Source: Akkermansiaceae bacterium
Lineage (GTDB): Bacteria; Verrucomicrobiota; Verrucomicrobiia; Verrucomicrobiales; Akkermansiaceae
NCBI GenBank assembly: GCA_903919975.1
Contig: CAIXKE010000064.1
Coordinates: 1 to 64,000, forward strand
DNA: 64,000 nt
Reading direction: 5' to 3'
Below the pieces are notes generated by a model. That model ran no database searches. It was given only the letters and a program-made list of their open reading frames with translations, and was not told where the DNA came from. The translations under genes and the position numbers were made by a program. This document shows positions 1 through 8,326 of the stretch, piece by piece; within the stretch, counting starts at the first letter, position 1, and each line of letters opens with the position of its first letter.

Positions 1-1
1 C

Positions 2-907
2 ACGCTTTCTCTCGGTCATGCGACTGACACGCTTTCCAGTAGTTCGGCAGTCTCAGTGGATGGAGCCACCGCGGTGCTTGCCATCGCCGGCAATAGCGAC
101 ACGGTCGGCGCGGTGAGTCTGAAAAACGGTGGATCCATCACTGGTTCGGGCGGCACCCTGACAGGAGCCAGCTACGCAGTGGAATCCGGCAGCGTTTCCG
201 CCAAGCTCGGCGGAGCAGGCATCGCCTTGACCAAGTCCACAGCGGGCACCGTCACCCTCTCCGGGGTGAATTCCTACACCGGCGCCACTCTCATCACCGG
301 CGGCACGCTGGCATTGGGTGCCAGCGGCACCATTGACAACACCAGCGAAGTGTCCCTGGGCACCGTCGGCACCTTCGATGTCTCCGCCAAGAGCGGCTAC
401 GCCGTGGGCACCCTCAAGGGATCCGGCAACGTGACCGGCGCGCTGACGGTTTCCACCACGCTGGCCATCGGCAATTCACCCGGCACCATCAACTTTAGTA
501 GCAACCTCACGCTGGACGCGTTATCCACCTACGAATACGAACTCATCGGCGGTGCATCTCCCAGCCTCGGCTCGGCCGATCTTGGCGACATCGCCGGCAA
601 CCTGAACATCAGCGCCGGATCAATTCTGGATTTGGTCCAGCTTGGAGCCTACACCGCAAACAACAAGTTCACCTTATTCGCCTACGATGGCACACTCACC
701 GGAACCTTCGACGGCTTGGCCGACGGCGCGACCTTCACGGATGCCGGAGGAATCTGGACGATCGATTACAACGACACAAGTGCCGGAGCCAATGGAGGAG
801 TGAGTGCCAGCAATACCTACGTCACCATCACCGCCATCCCCGAACCGAATGCCGCAGCCTTGCTCGGTGGTCTCGGCGTCCTCGCCCTACTGCGCCGCCG
901 CCGCTGA
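2..907 (+). CDS. Autotransporter-repeat PEP-CTERM surface protein (5' end outside window)
   Basis: The reading frame is open from the first bases of the window, so the true start lies upstream; the GTG at 56 is only an internal codon. The visible part is Gly/Ser/Thr/Ala-rich with the repeat style of autotransporter-associated beta-strand proteins (blocks such as AGTVTLSGVNSYTGATLI followed by GGTLALG). It ends with a PEP-CTERM sorting signal: the PEP motif in AIPEPNAAA, a short hydrophobic helix (LLGGLGVLALL) and a terminal Arg cluster. Such proteins are exported and processed by an exosortase, and serve as surface or matrix proteins. The ligand or role of this one cannot be read from the sequence. 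The domain and sorting calls are firm; full length is unknown. Confidence 0.88.
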   Translation, partial: TLSLGHATDTLSSSSAVSVDGATAVLAIAGNSDTVGAVSLKNGGSITGSGGTLTGASYAVESGSVSAKLGGAGIALTKSTAGTVTLSGVNSYTGATLITGGTLALGASGTIDNTSEVSLGTVGTFDVSAKSGYAVGTLKGSGNVTGALTVSTTLAIGNSPGTINFSSNLTLDALSTYEYELIGGASPSLGSADLGDIAGNLNISAGSILDLVQLGAYTANNKFTLFAYDGTLTGTFDGLADGATFTDAGGIWTIDYNDTSAGANGGVSASNTYVTITAIPEPNAAALLGGLGVLALLRRRR

Positions 908-1011
908 GGAGCCAGTGCTTCGGTTGCCGCTTCACGGCCCGGTGCTTCAGTGAATCAGTAAGAGCAAAGCGAAAGACGCGGCGCGCAGCAACGGATCCTT
1001 TCTCTCTTACC

Positions 1012-1067
1012 GAAACACTGAAACACTGAAACACTGAAACACTGAAACACTGAAACACTGAAACACT
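1012..1067. repeat. Perfect tandem repeat, 7 x 8 bp (GAAACACT)
   Basis: Seven uninterrupted copies of GAAACACT follow one another with no mismatch, just after the PEP-CTERM gene. Such an array can slip during replication. Its 8-bp period is not a multiple of three, so it is not a coding repeat. Confidence 0.95.
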
Positions 1068-1105
1068 GATTTTCCGGAAGTTAATGGGTTTTCTTCGGGA
1101 TCAAT

Positions 1106-1135
1106 GAGGCCGCCGACTGGAGGGTCGGTGGCCTC
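1106..1135 (+). terminator. Hairpin after the PEP-CTERM gene, possible terminator
   Basis: A 12-bp stem (GAGGCCGCCGAC against GTCGGTGGCCTC, with one G-T pair) closes a 6-nt loop. Only a short T-poor tail (GTAATCTTT) follows, so it is a weak candidate for an intrinsic terminator. It could simply be a structured 3' end. Confidence 0.45.
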
Positions 1136-1411
1136 GTAATCTTTCCGCTTCATTGCCTCCGGAAGCACAAGGAAATCGCAATAAAGTCTCTGCGCCTTAA
1201 ACGATTATCCGCTCTTTCACTCAGCATTCTCAAACAACCGCAATGAACCAATCACTCACCTCGAAATGGCTGGTTTTCATCAACACCCGCCCTTGAAACT
1301 TACCTAAGAAACGATCATAAATATTACCGCTCAGCTCATAAGCGGATTCCCAAGATCATCAAGCCTGACGAAGCATTTACTGCAACTTAGCCCGATCTTG
1401 AACTTCAAACC

Positions 1412-4400
1412 ATGTTTCTGAAAAAACGTCACTCTTCGCATCGCAAAGGCTTCGCGCTGGTGGTGACACTTTCGCTCATGATCCTATTGACCATCGTGGC
1501 AGTGGGTCTCCTGACGCTTTCCAGCGTTTCACTGCGGGCCACCACCCAGAGCCAGGCCATGGCTGCGGCGCAGGCAAATGCTCGCATGGCCTTGATGATC
1601 GCGCTCGGGGAACTCCAGCTTTATGCCGGGCCCGACCAACGCGTCTCCGCCAGCGCGAATATCATTCCTAACGGATATGCCGCCGGCCACGCCCACTGGA
1701 CAGGCATCTGGGATACCAGCGCCTATGATCCCAAGGTTCCTGCTCGGAAAACCTTTCTGCGCTGGCTCACATCATCCAAAGATCCCAGCCAGTCGACTCT
1801 CACCGATGCCAAGACCGCAGCAAGCAGTGACGACGTGGTGATCTTCAAGGGCAAGGATGACAATTCTTCGGTCAAGGTTCCAAAAGTCAGTATTCGGAAT
1901 TCACAAAAGGGAGACCACGCCTTCGCCTACTGGGTGGAAGAGGAAGGTATCAAGGCGGACCTCCGCTGGAACGAAGGGGAGTTCACCGAGGCCGCACAAA
2001 AGCAGACGGCCCGGCTATCCGCATCTCCCGGACCCGATTACGAACGGTTCGAAGGCCCATTTACCGCCAATGTCACTCATCCCCTTGCCATAGGCACCGC
2101 CAATGCTTGGCTGAAAAAAATCGAGAAATCGGTGACGGCATCCGACATGCAGCTGGTGATGGATAAAGCCGCACCGGACTGGCTACGCGACAAGCGACAT
2201 GACATGACCTTCGGAAGCCAAGGCGTCCTCGCCGACGTCAAGAAAGGTGGCTTGCGCCGCGATCTCTCGTTGGCCTTCGAAATGGACGGCTCTCAGGACG
2301 ATCCAGCGCAACTCAGCAAATTCAACAGCACGATCGGTGAATTTGTCGGAACCGGCAGCCGGACCACCGACCCGAATTCTGCTCAATATTTTCCGATGCC
2401 CACCGCCAGCTTTTATACGCGACACCTCTATACCGACGTCCCCAGAACAGGCCATCTCGTGCGCGGCCCGACATGGCATGCCATGCGGGATTTTCACAAT
2501 CTCTACAAACGGCTGACTCCCGACGGCGACGGCTACCGCATGAACGCTCGCGCAACCTATCCTGATAAAACCAATGCGGCGCGAGGCGTCGCTTTGACGG
2601 AACTCTACATCAACAGCGGCATTGCCGTCACTTCGGAAACCTACTTAACCAATAGCCCTGTCAATACAAACAAAGGGCTTTATCGCTACATGCCACTGCG
2701 CGGAAACTACAGCCCTGTAGTGTTAAACATTCGCTTTCTTTGCAGCATCGTGGCTGTTGATTACAATCCTGCCACCGGCCAGGCGACTCTCGCGACCTGT
2801 GTTGATCCCATCATCTATCTATGGAATCCCTATGGCACCGCTCTCACTGTTCCCAGTGTCACCATTAGCTTCATTGAAAACATTCCGTTCGGGATGCAGT
2901 TCAGCATCGCCAGCGGAACTGGTAATATCACGAGAAAAGTCCAAGGCTTTGGGGACTATCTTCTGGCGAATGCGAATAACAAAAGTATCCCATTTCAATT
3001 CACCATCACGGATTCCGGAGCTCCCTTGATCATGGCACCGGGCGAAATCCTCGTGGTCTCCCCCACTCCACCGACCGGATTACAGCCCATGCCAGTTGAA
3101 AATCTCAACCTTTCATCTGCCCGCTATAATTTTAAAGCATCACCCGGCTACAACTTCTCTCCCGGAAATGGATATTATCTTACAAAAATGCCGGTTTACA
3201 CCACAGATACCAATGGAGGCAGTGTTTATAGCTCCAGTAACATCCAATTGATTGATGCAAGCCCCACCAGCACCACAACGCTTGCGGCCACCTTCAGCCC
3301 ACCGCAATATAGGATTTCCGCAACGGCGACCATGGGAGGTGGACGCTTCTGGTATAACTCCAGTCTAGCCGGAGGAAATCAACCGATCCAGCAAATGCAC
3401 GTGAACATCTCAGGCCCGGCTGACGGTGAGGAAATGAGCGCTGGCACACTCAACAGCATCATGCCTTCGGAATTGCTGAATCGTAAAAACTGGCTGGGGC
3501 AGGTCAGCTATTACCGGAAGCCGACCGGTGCTGTCCTCTACGAAAAAAGTACCGGGGGCACCGGCACCTCGCCTCCGGTTGAGGTTTTTGGCCGCTTCAA
3601 CCCTATGCCCCTGAGTTGGGAGGGTACCCCATGGCGCTTGAGCCAGTATGACCAATTCTTCTCGCTCAGCTACGGCAGCAGCCTCAATCAACTCTTGGGC
3701 GCGAGCGGCCAATCCATCGAAGCCAGCAGCGGCCGCCGCGGATATTGGGGGAAAGCCTATGACGCCTCCGGATCGTCCTTGCTGCCGATGGTCGCCATTC
3801 CCAGCGCGCCACCTCTTTCACTCGCCACTTTCCGTCATGCTGCGCTCGGTTTATACGGATTCGAACCCCTCCACCCGATTGGAAATTCACTCTCCAATCC
3901 CTATCTGCCGGGAAACCTGCTTGCAGACAAGGTGGATTATCTCAGCTATGGCCCGGATCGGACCGACACCGGTGCCCCATGGTGCTTCGATAGTTCCTGG
4001 CTCATCAACAACTCCCTATGGGATCGCTATTTCCTCTCTGGAATCGCCCCCGAGTATTCCATTGGAGCCAGCGGCTACATCATGGCGGCGAGCTCAGCGA
4101 CGACAGGAATTAAAGAAACGCTCACCCGCTTCTTTTCCCTCAATCCCGCCAATGCGAAAGCGAACCCGACATTGAGCCCATTGATTTCCGTATCGAATGC
4201 GGCAGCGGAACCAATCACGGACCTGTCAAAAACCGATGGCTACAAAAAGATGGCCGCCTATGCGGTCATCGATGGGGCCTTCAATGTGAACTCGACCTCC
4301 ACCCGCGCCTGGGCCGCCTTGTTGAGTGCCAACCGCGATCTCGTCGTGCGCGTGATCAATCCTGCCTCAAACAATGCAGCCAACGACTCCCGCAGCGGAA

Positions 4401-5092
4401 TCCCATTCCCAAAAGCCGCCTCGATTCACGGAACTTCAGACAATCCATGGCAGGGATTCCGCCGTCTCAGCGCCAAGGAAATCTGGGACAACAAAGGAAC
4501 CGACGATTCCACAGATGACACCGGCCTTGCCGCCGAGATCGTTAAACAGGTCAAGCTGCGCGGACCGTTCCAAAGCATCTCGAACTTCGTCAACCGGAGC
4601 CTCACCAACGACGAAAACGGCTACTGGGGTGCGGTTCAAGCTGCGATCCAAGCCGCAGGCCTGAATCAATCCGTCCGCCCCGAAGGCGTCACACCCGACT
4701 ATAAAGCCACCACCAGAGCGGTCGGACATTTTCGCAATGAATCACCCTCAACCGGCAGCACGTCCGCCGATATCAACGGCTCCATCACTCAGGCTGACAT
4801 CCTTGAACCGATCGCCTCCCGGCTCAGCGCCCGCTCGGACACCTTTCGCATCAGGGCCTATGGCGAGGCGAAATCCGGCGGCACGACCGCCCGCGCCTAC
4901 TGCGAGGCGGTGATCCAGCGGCGGCCTGAATATTTGGACCCGTCATCGACCACAGGCAACGAGCCCTGGGATGACACCACCTTCCAAAGCACCCTTTCTC
5001 CAGGGGGAAAAACCCTCACCAACCTCAACAAGACCTTCGGCCGACGCTTCTCCATTGTCCAATTTCGCTGGCTATCCAGCAATGAAATCTAA
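1412..5092 (+). CDS. Verru_Chthon cassette protein A-like, pilin-like N-terminus
   Basis: This 1226-residue protein starts with a basic leader ending in KGF (residues 12-14), then a long hydrophobic helix (ALVVTLSLMILLTIVAVGLL). This is a type IV prepilin-like N-terminus, though the Glu usual at +5 is absent. The rest is a long soluble body without enzyme motifs I recognise. The N-terminus, size and low-complexity tail match the Verru_Chthon cassette protein A family of Verrucomicrobia, where A is usually encoded beside the short pilin-like proteins B, C and D. Those partners are absent here; the only close neighbour is the small secreted protein 6 bp downstream. A role in a pseudopilus-like surface structure is inference from the N-terminus. 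Confidence 0.8.
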   Translation: MFLKKRHSSHRKGFALVVTLSLMILLTIVAVGLLTLSSVSLRATTQSQAMAAAQANARMALMIALGELQLYAGPDQRVSASANIIPNGYAAGHAHWTGIWDTSAYDPKVPARKTFLRWLTSSKDPSQSTLTDAKTAASSDDVVIFKGKDDNSSVKVPKVSIRNSQKGDHAFAYWVEEEGIKADLRWNEGEFTEAAQKQTARLSASPGPDYERFEGPFTANVTHPLAIGTANAWLKKIEKSVTASDMQLVMDKAAPDWLRDKRHDMTFGSQGVLADVKKGGLRRDLSLAFEMDGSQDDPAQLSKFNSTIGEFVGTGSRTTDPNSAQYFPMPTASFYTRHLYTDVPRTGHLVRGPTWHAMRDFHNLYKRLTPDGDGYRMNARATYPDKTNAARGVALTELYINSGIAVTSETYLTNSPVNTNKGLYRYMPLRGNYSPVVLNIRFLCSIVAVDYNPATGQATLATCVDPIIYLWNPYGTALTVPSVTISFIENIPFGMQFSIASGTGNITRKVQGFGDYLLANANNKSIPFQFTITDSGAPLIMAPGEILVVSPTPPTGLQPMPVENLNLSSARYNFKASPGYNFSPGNGYYLTKMPVYTTDTNGGSVYSSSNIQLIDASPTSTTTLAATFSPPQYRISATATMGGGRFWYNSSLAGGNQPIQQMHVNISGPADGEEMSAGTLNSIMPSELLNRKNWLGQVSYYRKPTGAVLYEKSTGGTGTSPPVEVFGRFNPMPLSWEGTPWRLSQYDQFFSLSYGSSLNQLLGASGQSIEASSGRRGYWGKAYDASGSSLLPMVAIPSAPPLSLATFRHAALGLYGFEPLHPIGNSLSNPYLPGNLLADKVDYLSYGPDRTDTGAPWCFDSSWLINNSLWDRYFLSGIAPEYSIGASGYIMAASSATTGIKETLTRFFSLNPANAKANPTLSPLISVSNAAAEPITDLSKTDGYKKMAAYAVIDGAFNVNSTSTRAWAALLSANRDLVVRVINPASNNAANDSRSGIPFPKAASIHGTSDNPWQGFRRLSAKEIWDNKGTDDSTDDTGLAAEIVKQVKLRGPFQSISNFVNRSLTNDENGYWGAVQAAIQAAGLNQSVRPEGVTPDYKATTRAVGHFRNESPSTGSTSADINGSITQADILEPIASRLSARSDTFRIRAYGEAKSGGTTARAYCEAVIQRRPEYLDPSSTTGNEPWDDTTFQSTLSPGGKTLTNLNKTFGRRFSIVQFRWLSSNEI

Positions 5093-5098
5093 TCTCCC

Positions 5099-5842
5099 AT
5101 GAAACGATCCCTCCAAAAGCTGTTCGCATCGCTGATCGCAACGTGCTGCGTGGGTGAGGCTTCCGCAGGGCCGGAGGCCGCCCCGAGCATTGAGTTCACC
5201 TGCGCCCATGTTGGAGCCCTACCCTATGATGAGCTCTTCTTCCGCCAAGGCAAGCAGGCTGAGGCTCTAATCCTGCGGGCCATGCGGCGCTCGCTGCCCC
5301 GCAAGCTGACAGCTGGAACCACCTTCGATGTCATGATTCCGGAGACCCAGCCGGACGGATCGCAAGGTTTCAAGGTCATTGGCTCCGCCGCACTTCCCCC
5401 CGGCGCGAAACAGGTGATGTTCCTGCTCGCAGCGAAAGCAAATCCCCAGCCCGGGAAAAAACCCATCTACATCATGGCACTGGATGATTCCCCCCAGGAA
5501 TTCCCGATCGGCAGCTTCCGTTTCGCCAATGCGACCCGAGTCCCGCTTCACGTCAAATTCGGATCAACCGGCCAAGTCATCGCCTCGGGTGGGATCATCG
5601 TGATCAAACCCAGCTCCGCGAAAGAGGGATTTCTACCGGTCATCATCGCGGAAACGACCGGGAAAATCCTCTTCCAAACCCGGTTTTTTTGGGAACCGAA
5701 GGTCAGGGAGTTCGTCATGATCAGCCCTCCTTCGAGTCCGGAAGCCCCCCTCAATCTCCAATTCATCTCAGAGATCGTCCAACCGCGGCCACCGACTTCC
5801 ACCAGCTCAGCTTCATTAAATCCAAGCTCAAAAGCGCCATGA
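5099..5842 (+). CDS. Secreted protein of unknown function, partner of cassette A
   Basis: 247 residues with a cleavable-looking signal peptide (basic start, hydrophobic core, cleavage near ASA-GPEA at about residue 24). No recognisable domain: the body is beta-rich in appearance with a Ser/Pro-rich C-terminal tail (about residues 220-247). It starts 6 bp after the cassette A stop and its stop overlaps the next start by ATGA, so the three genes are probably co-transcribed. I cannot assign a function. Following cassette A so closely suggests it belongs to the same surface machinery, although the overlap would also allow a link to the glycosidase locus downstream. Confidence 0.72.
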   Translation: MKRSLQKLFASLIATCCVGEASAGPEAAPSIEFTCAHVGALPYDELFFRQGKQAEALILRAMRRSLPRKLTAGTTFDVMIPETQPDGSQGFKVIGSAALPPGAKQVMFLLAAKANPQPGKKPIYIMALDDSPQEFPIGSFRFANATRVPLHVKFGSTGQVIASGGIIVIKPSSAKEGFLPVIIAETTGKILFQTRFFWEPKVREFVMISPPSSPEAPLNLQFISEIVQPRPPTSTSSASLNPSSKAP

Positions 5843-8163
5843 AACCATCCATCTTCATCGCCACCACCATGATGATCTCATGGACTGCGATGGCCCAAAC
5901 AACCACGGATCCGCTCCCAAACACCAAACAAACAGGATCCGGTGCCGGACTTGACTACCGGAACTGGAATGGCGCGGTTTTGCAGGGACCTTCAGGAGCT
6001 CTGTTCGGTGTGCGGGTGGGATATGTCGAGAATGGGAAACTTGTCACCGGGTCCGCCTTTTACGAGAAAGTCGCCCGGGTTGGAGATTATGACCCGGAAG
6101 GGAAATACGCCTGCGTCACGACGGACGGGATCAAACTGGAATGGCGGATCGAAGGAAATGAACTCTACGGCATGGCGAGTGTTAAATCGGCCATCCCGAT
6201 TGTCGTAGAGCTCTACCCGGCGCACGATTACTCTGGAGCAGTCATTCCCGCAGACGCCTACATCCCATACCGTAACCCCGCTACCTTTGATGTGTTAGGC
6301 AAACGAATGGCGGGCGGTTCCTCGCCCATCCCGGGTATCACCGCGGGCGATACGTTCGTGACAGGCGGGCATGCACGGGTGACCGGGCGGAAGCTCGAAC
6401 CCAGCAAGGACTCGAATAAGATGGATCACTTCGGAATCGAAATGGCTTCCGAGCCACTCAGTTCCTACTCTGGAGACTCCGCAAAAATCCCGGATCACTT
6501 CGCGGTGACGCGGGACGGCGTCGCAAAAACAGGCCCAGCGGACAAGGAGGATGGCGGATTCTGGGTCGATCAAAACCACATCACCTATTTCTATTTCATG
6601 GCGAAGCCGGACAAGCCGGTTGCTTTCAAGGCAGCCACCTCATCAACGCCGTTTTCCGCCGCAAATCCAATCATCGACCGCGAGATCCCGGCCTTCATCC
6701 GGGAAGGGCGGGCCAATTTCGATCGTGAAAAAATCGATGGAAAGGGGGCCCTCGCCGGATGGACGAGGCCCATGCTCAACGAGCTCTCGTGGATGAAGAT
6801 GCTCCATCCCTTCGAAAACAAAATCGTCATCCCGGCCGGCCGACCCTGGATGATGGACGGCAGATACAACTGCTGGGGCTGGGACGAGAACTTCAACGCC
6901 ATGATCGCTGGAGTGGAGGACCAGCGTACCGCAGAAAACAATCTGGGCTGGGCCCTCGGGTGCGAGCGCATCGGCCCCCTCGCATCCTGGTCGGTCTATT
7001 GCCGCCAACCCAATATCGAGTTACTCAAGAAAGTCTATCCAGCATACAGGAAGATCTATCCACCTGCCGATTCAGATCTCGTGTCCGGGCAACCCGGCTG
7101 GAAATCAGGCCCGTGCGGAAACGGAAACGTCGGCAAAGGGATGGACGACACACCGATGCGCGAACGCTCGAGAAATCTCGGCATGATGTATAGCCTCGAC
7201 ATGAGCTGCATGAAGGCATGGAGCGTCGAAATCCTTTCCAAAATGGCGGCTGAACTGGGCTTGAACGATGACGCGGCCCAGTATCAAAAGGACCTCGCGG
7301 AAATCCGGGTCAAAATCAACGACACGTTTTGGTTGGAAAGTGAAGGGATGTATCGAAACCGCTACGCCTCCGGCGAATGGAGTATCACGGAGAGCCCGAC
7401 CTCATTCTATCCGTGGCTGGCAGGCTGCCCGAGCGAGAAACAATCGCAGGCAATGCTCAGAAACCTGAAAGACCCGCGCAAATTCTGGGGGAATCATGCG
7501 ATTCCAACTCTGAGCCGGCAGGATCCTGAATATGGAAAGGACTCCTTCGAATTGCACAATGGCAAAGCCTTCCCGCCTTATTCCTACTGGCGCGGATCGA
7601 TCTGGCCCCCGACCAACTTCCTCGTCTATGAGGGGATGAAACGCTACCAGCTTGATGACGCAGCATCCGAACTCGCTCTCAAAAGCGTTTCCCTCTGGGG
7701 CCGGACCTGGGACGCCAATGGCTGGGCCTGCGAGAACTACGATCCTGAGACCGGAAAAAGAGCCAAGATGTCTCACACCCACCAAAGCTGGGCGATGCTC
7801 CTCCCTCTGATGGGAGTGAAGGAACTCATCGATATCGAATGGTGGAATCAACCGGCAACCTTGCGTTTCGGAAGTCTCGCCGAAGGCAGCCATGAACTCA
7901 AAAACTTCCCGCTTCACGGCCATCTCTATGACCTGAAACAAGACCAGGGCCGTCTCGAGCTCAGGGTCGATCAAAAGCCAGTCATCCATGTCGATGGCGG
8001 AATGGGAATCATCCGTAATTTCACGCTCGACGGGAGGTCCCTCGCATTCGACCTGAAAACCACCGAGAAAACCACCGTCACATTGTTCGCTGGCTCGGTG
8101 AAGGAGAAGAAGCTCGTCATGCCGGCTGGCACCAACCGAATCCACGGGGATGTCGGACCTTAG
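5839..8163 (+). CDS. Secreted glycoside hydrolase, trehalase/GH63-like (alpha/alpha)6 fold
   Basis: The frame is open further upstream, but the ATG at 5839 overlaps the preceding stop (ATGA) and is followed by a clear signal peptide (MKPSIFIATTMMISWTAMAQ), so it is chosen as start. The product is 774 residues. The first ~280 residues look like a beta-sandwich domain. From about residue 310 the protein has helical-barrel motifs seen in trehalase, GH63 and mannosylglycerate-hydrolase-like enzymes: GRYNCWGWDENF near 340-350 (candidate acid Asp), a SPTSFYPWLAG block, YSYWRGSIWPPTNF, and SHTHQSWAMLLPLMG near 645. A C-terminal beta domain follows. Being first in a locus with esterases and a GH28, it probably trims side chains or oligosaccharides; the exact sugar is unknown. 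Confidence 0.82.
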   Translation: MKPSIFIATTMMISWTAMAQTTTDPLPNTKQTGSGAGLDYRNWNGAVLQGPSGALFGVRVGYVENGKLVTGSAFYEKVARVGDYDPEGKYACVTTDGIKLEWRIEGNELYGMASVKSAIPIVVELYPAHDYSGAVIPADAYIPYRNPATFDVLGKRMAGGSSPIPGITAGDTFVTGGHARVTGRKLEPSKDSNKMDHFGIEMASEPLSSYSGDSAKIPDHFAVTRDGVAKTGPADKEDGGFWVDQNHITYFYFMAKPDKPVAFKAATSSTPFSAANPIIDREIPAFIREGRANFDREKIDGKGALAGWTRPMLNELSWMKMLHPFENKIVIPAGRPWMMDGRYNCWGWDENFNAMIAGVEDQRTAENNLGWALGCERIGPLASWSVYCRQPNIELLKKVYPAYRKIYPPADSDLVSGQPGWKSGPCGNGNVGKGMDDTPMRERSRNLGMMYSLDMSCMKAWSVEILSKMAAELGLNDDAAQYQKDLAEIRVKINDTFWLESEGMYRNRYASGEWSITESPTSFYPWLAGCPSEKQSQAMLRNLKDPRKFWGNHAIPTLSRQDPEYGKDSFELHNGKAFPPYSYWRGSIWPPTNFLVYEGMKRYQLDDAASELALKSVSLWGRTWDANGWACENYDPETGKRAKMSHTHQSWAMLLPLMGVKELIDIEWWNQPATLRFGSLAEGSHELKNFPLHGHLYDLKQDQGRLELRVDQKPVIHVDGGMGIIRNFTLDGRSLAFDLKTTEKTTVTLFAGSVKEKKLVMPAGTNRIHGDVGP

Positions 8164-8326
8164 CACCCGTCAGATGACAGGGGTGACACGCAGAAAATCC
8201 ACTGTCCATCCTATAAAAGTAGGATAGGCACCCTCCGCATTCCTGATGAGAATCCCTACCTTCGGCTCAATCACCATGTTTAATCTAACAGAAAATTAGA
8301 AGACTCTCCTGAAACCATAAGACCCC

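Larger units (their letters stand above)
908..1411. other. 500-bp intergenic region with repeat and hairpin
   Basis: No credible gene is present. The left part holds a perfect tandem 8-mer and a strong hairpin (separate entries). The right part (about 1140-1411) is more AT-rich than its surroundings and probably carries the promoter of the downstream gene. I could not fix -35/-10 boxes with confidence. A minus-strand ORF here (828-1058) is only the translation of the tandem repeat. Confidence 0.6.

Noticed and set aside
828-1058. Minus-strand ORF with a FQCFSVSV repeat
   Set aside because: It is the translation of the 8-bp tandem repeat and of antisense to the PEP-CTERM gene; no start signal or protein-like tail.
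7402-8166. Long minus-strand ORF (254 codons) opposite the glycosidase
   Set aside because: It is an antisense shadow of a GC-rich gene with clear motifs on the plus strand; no family features.
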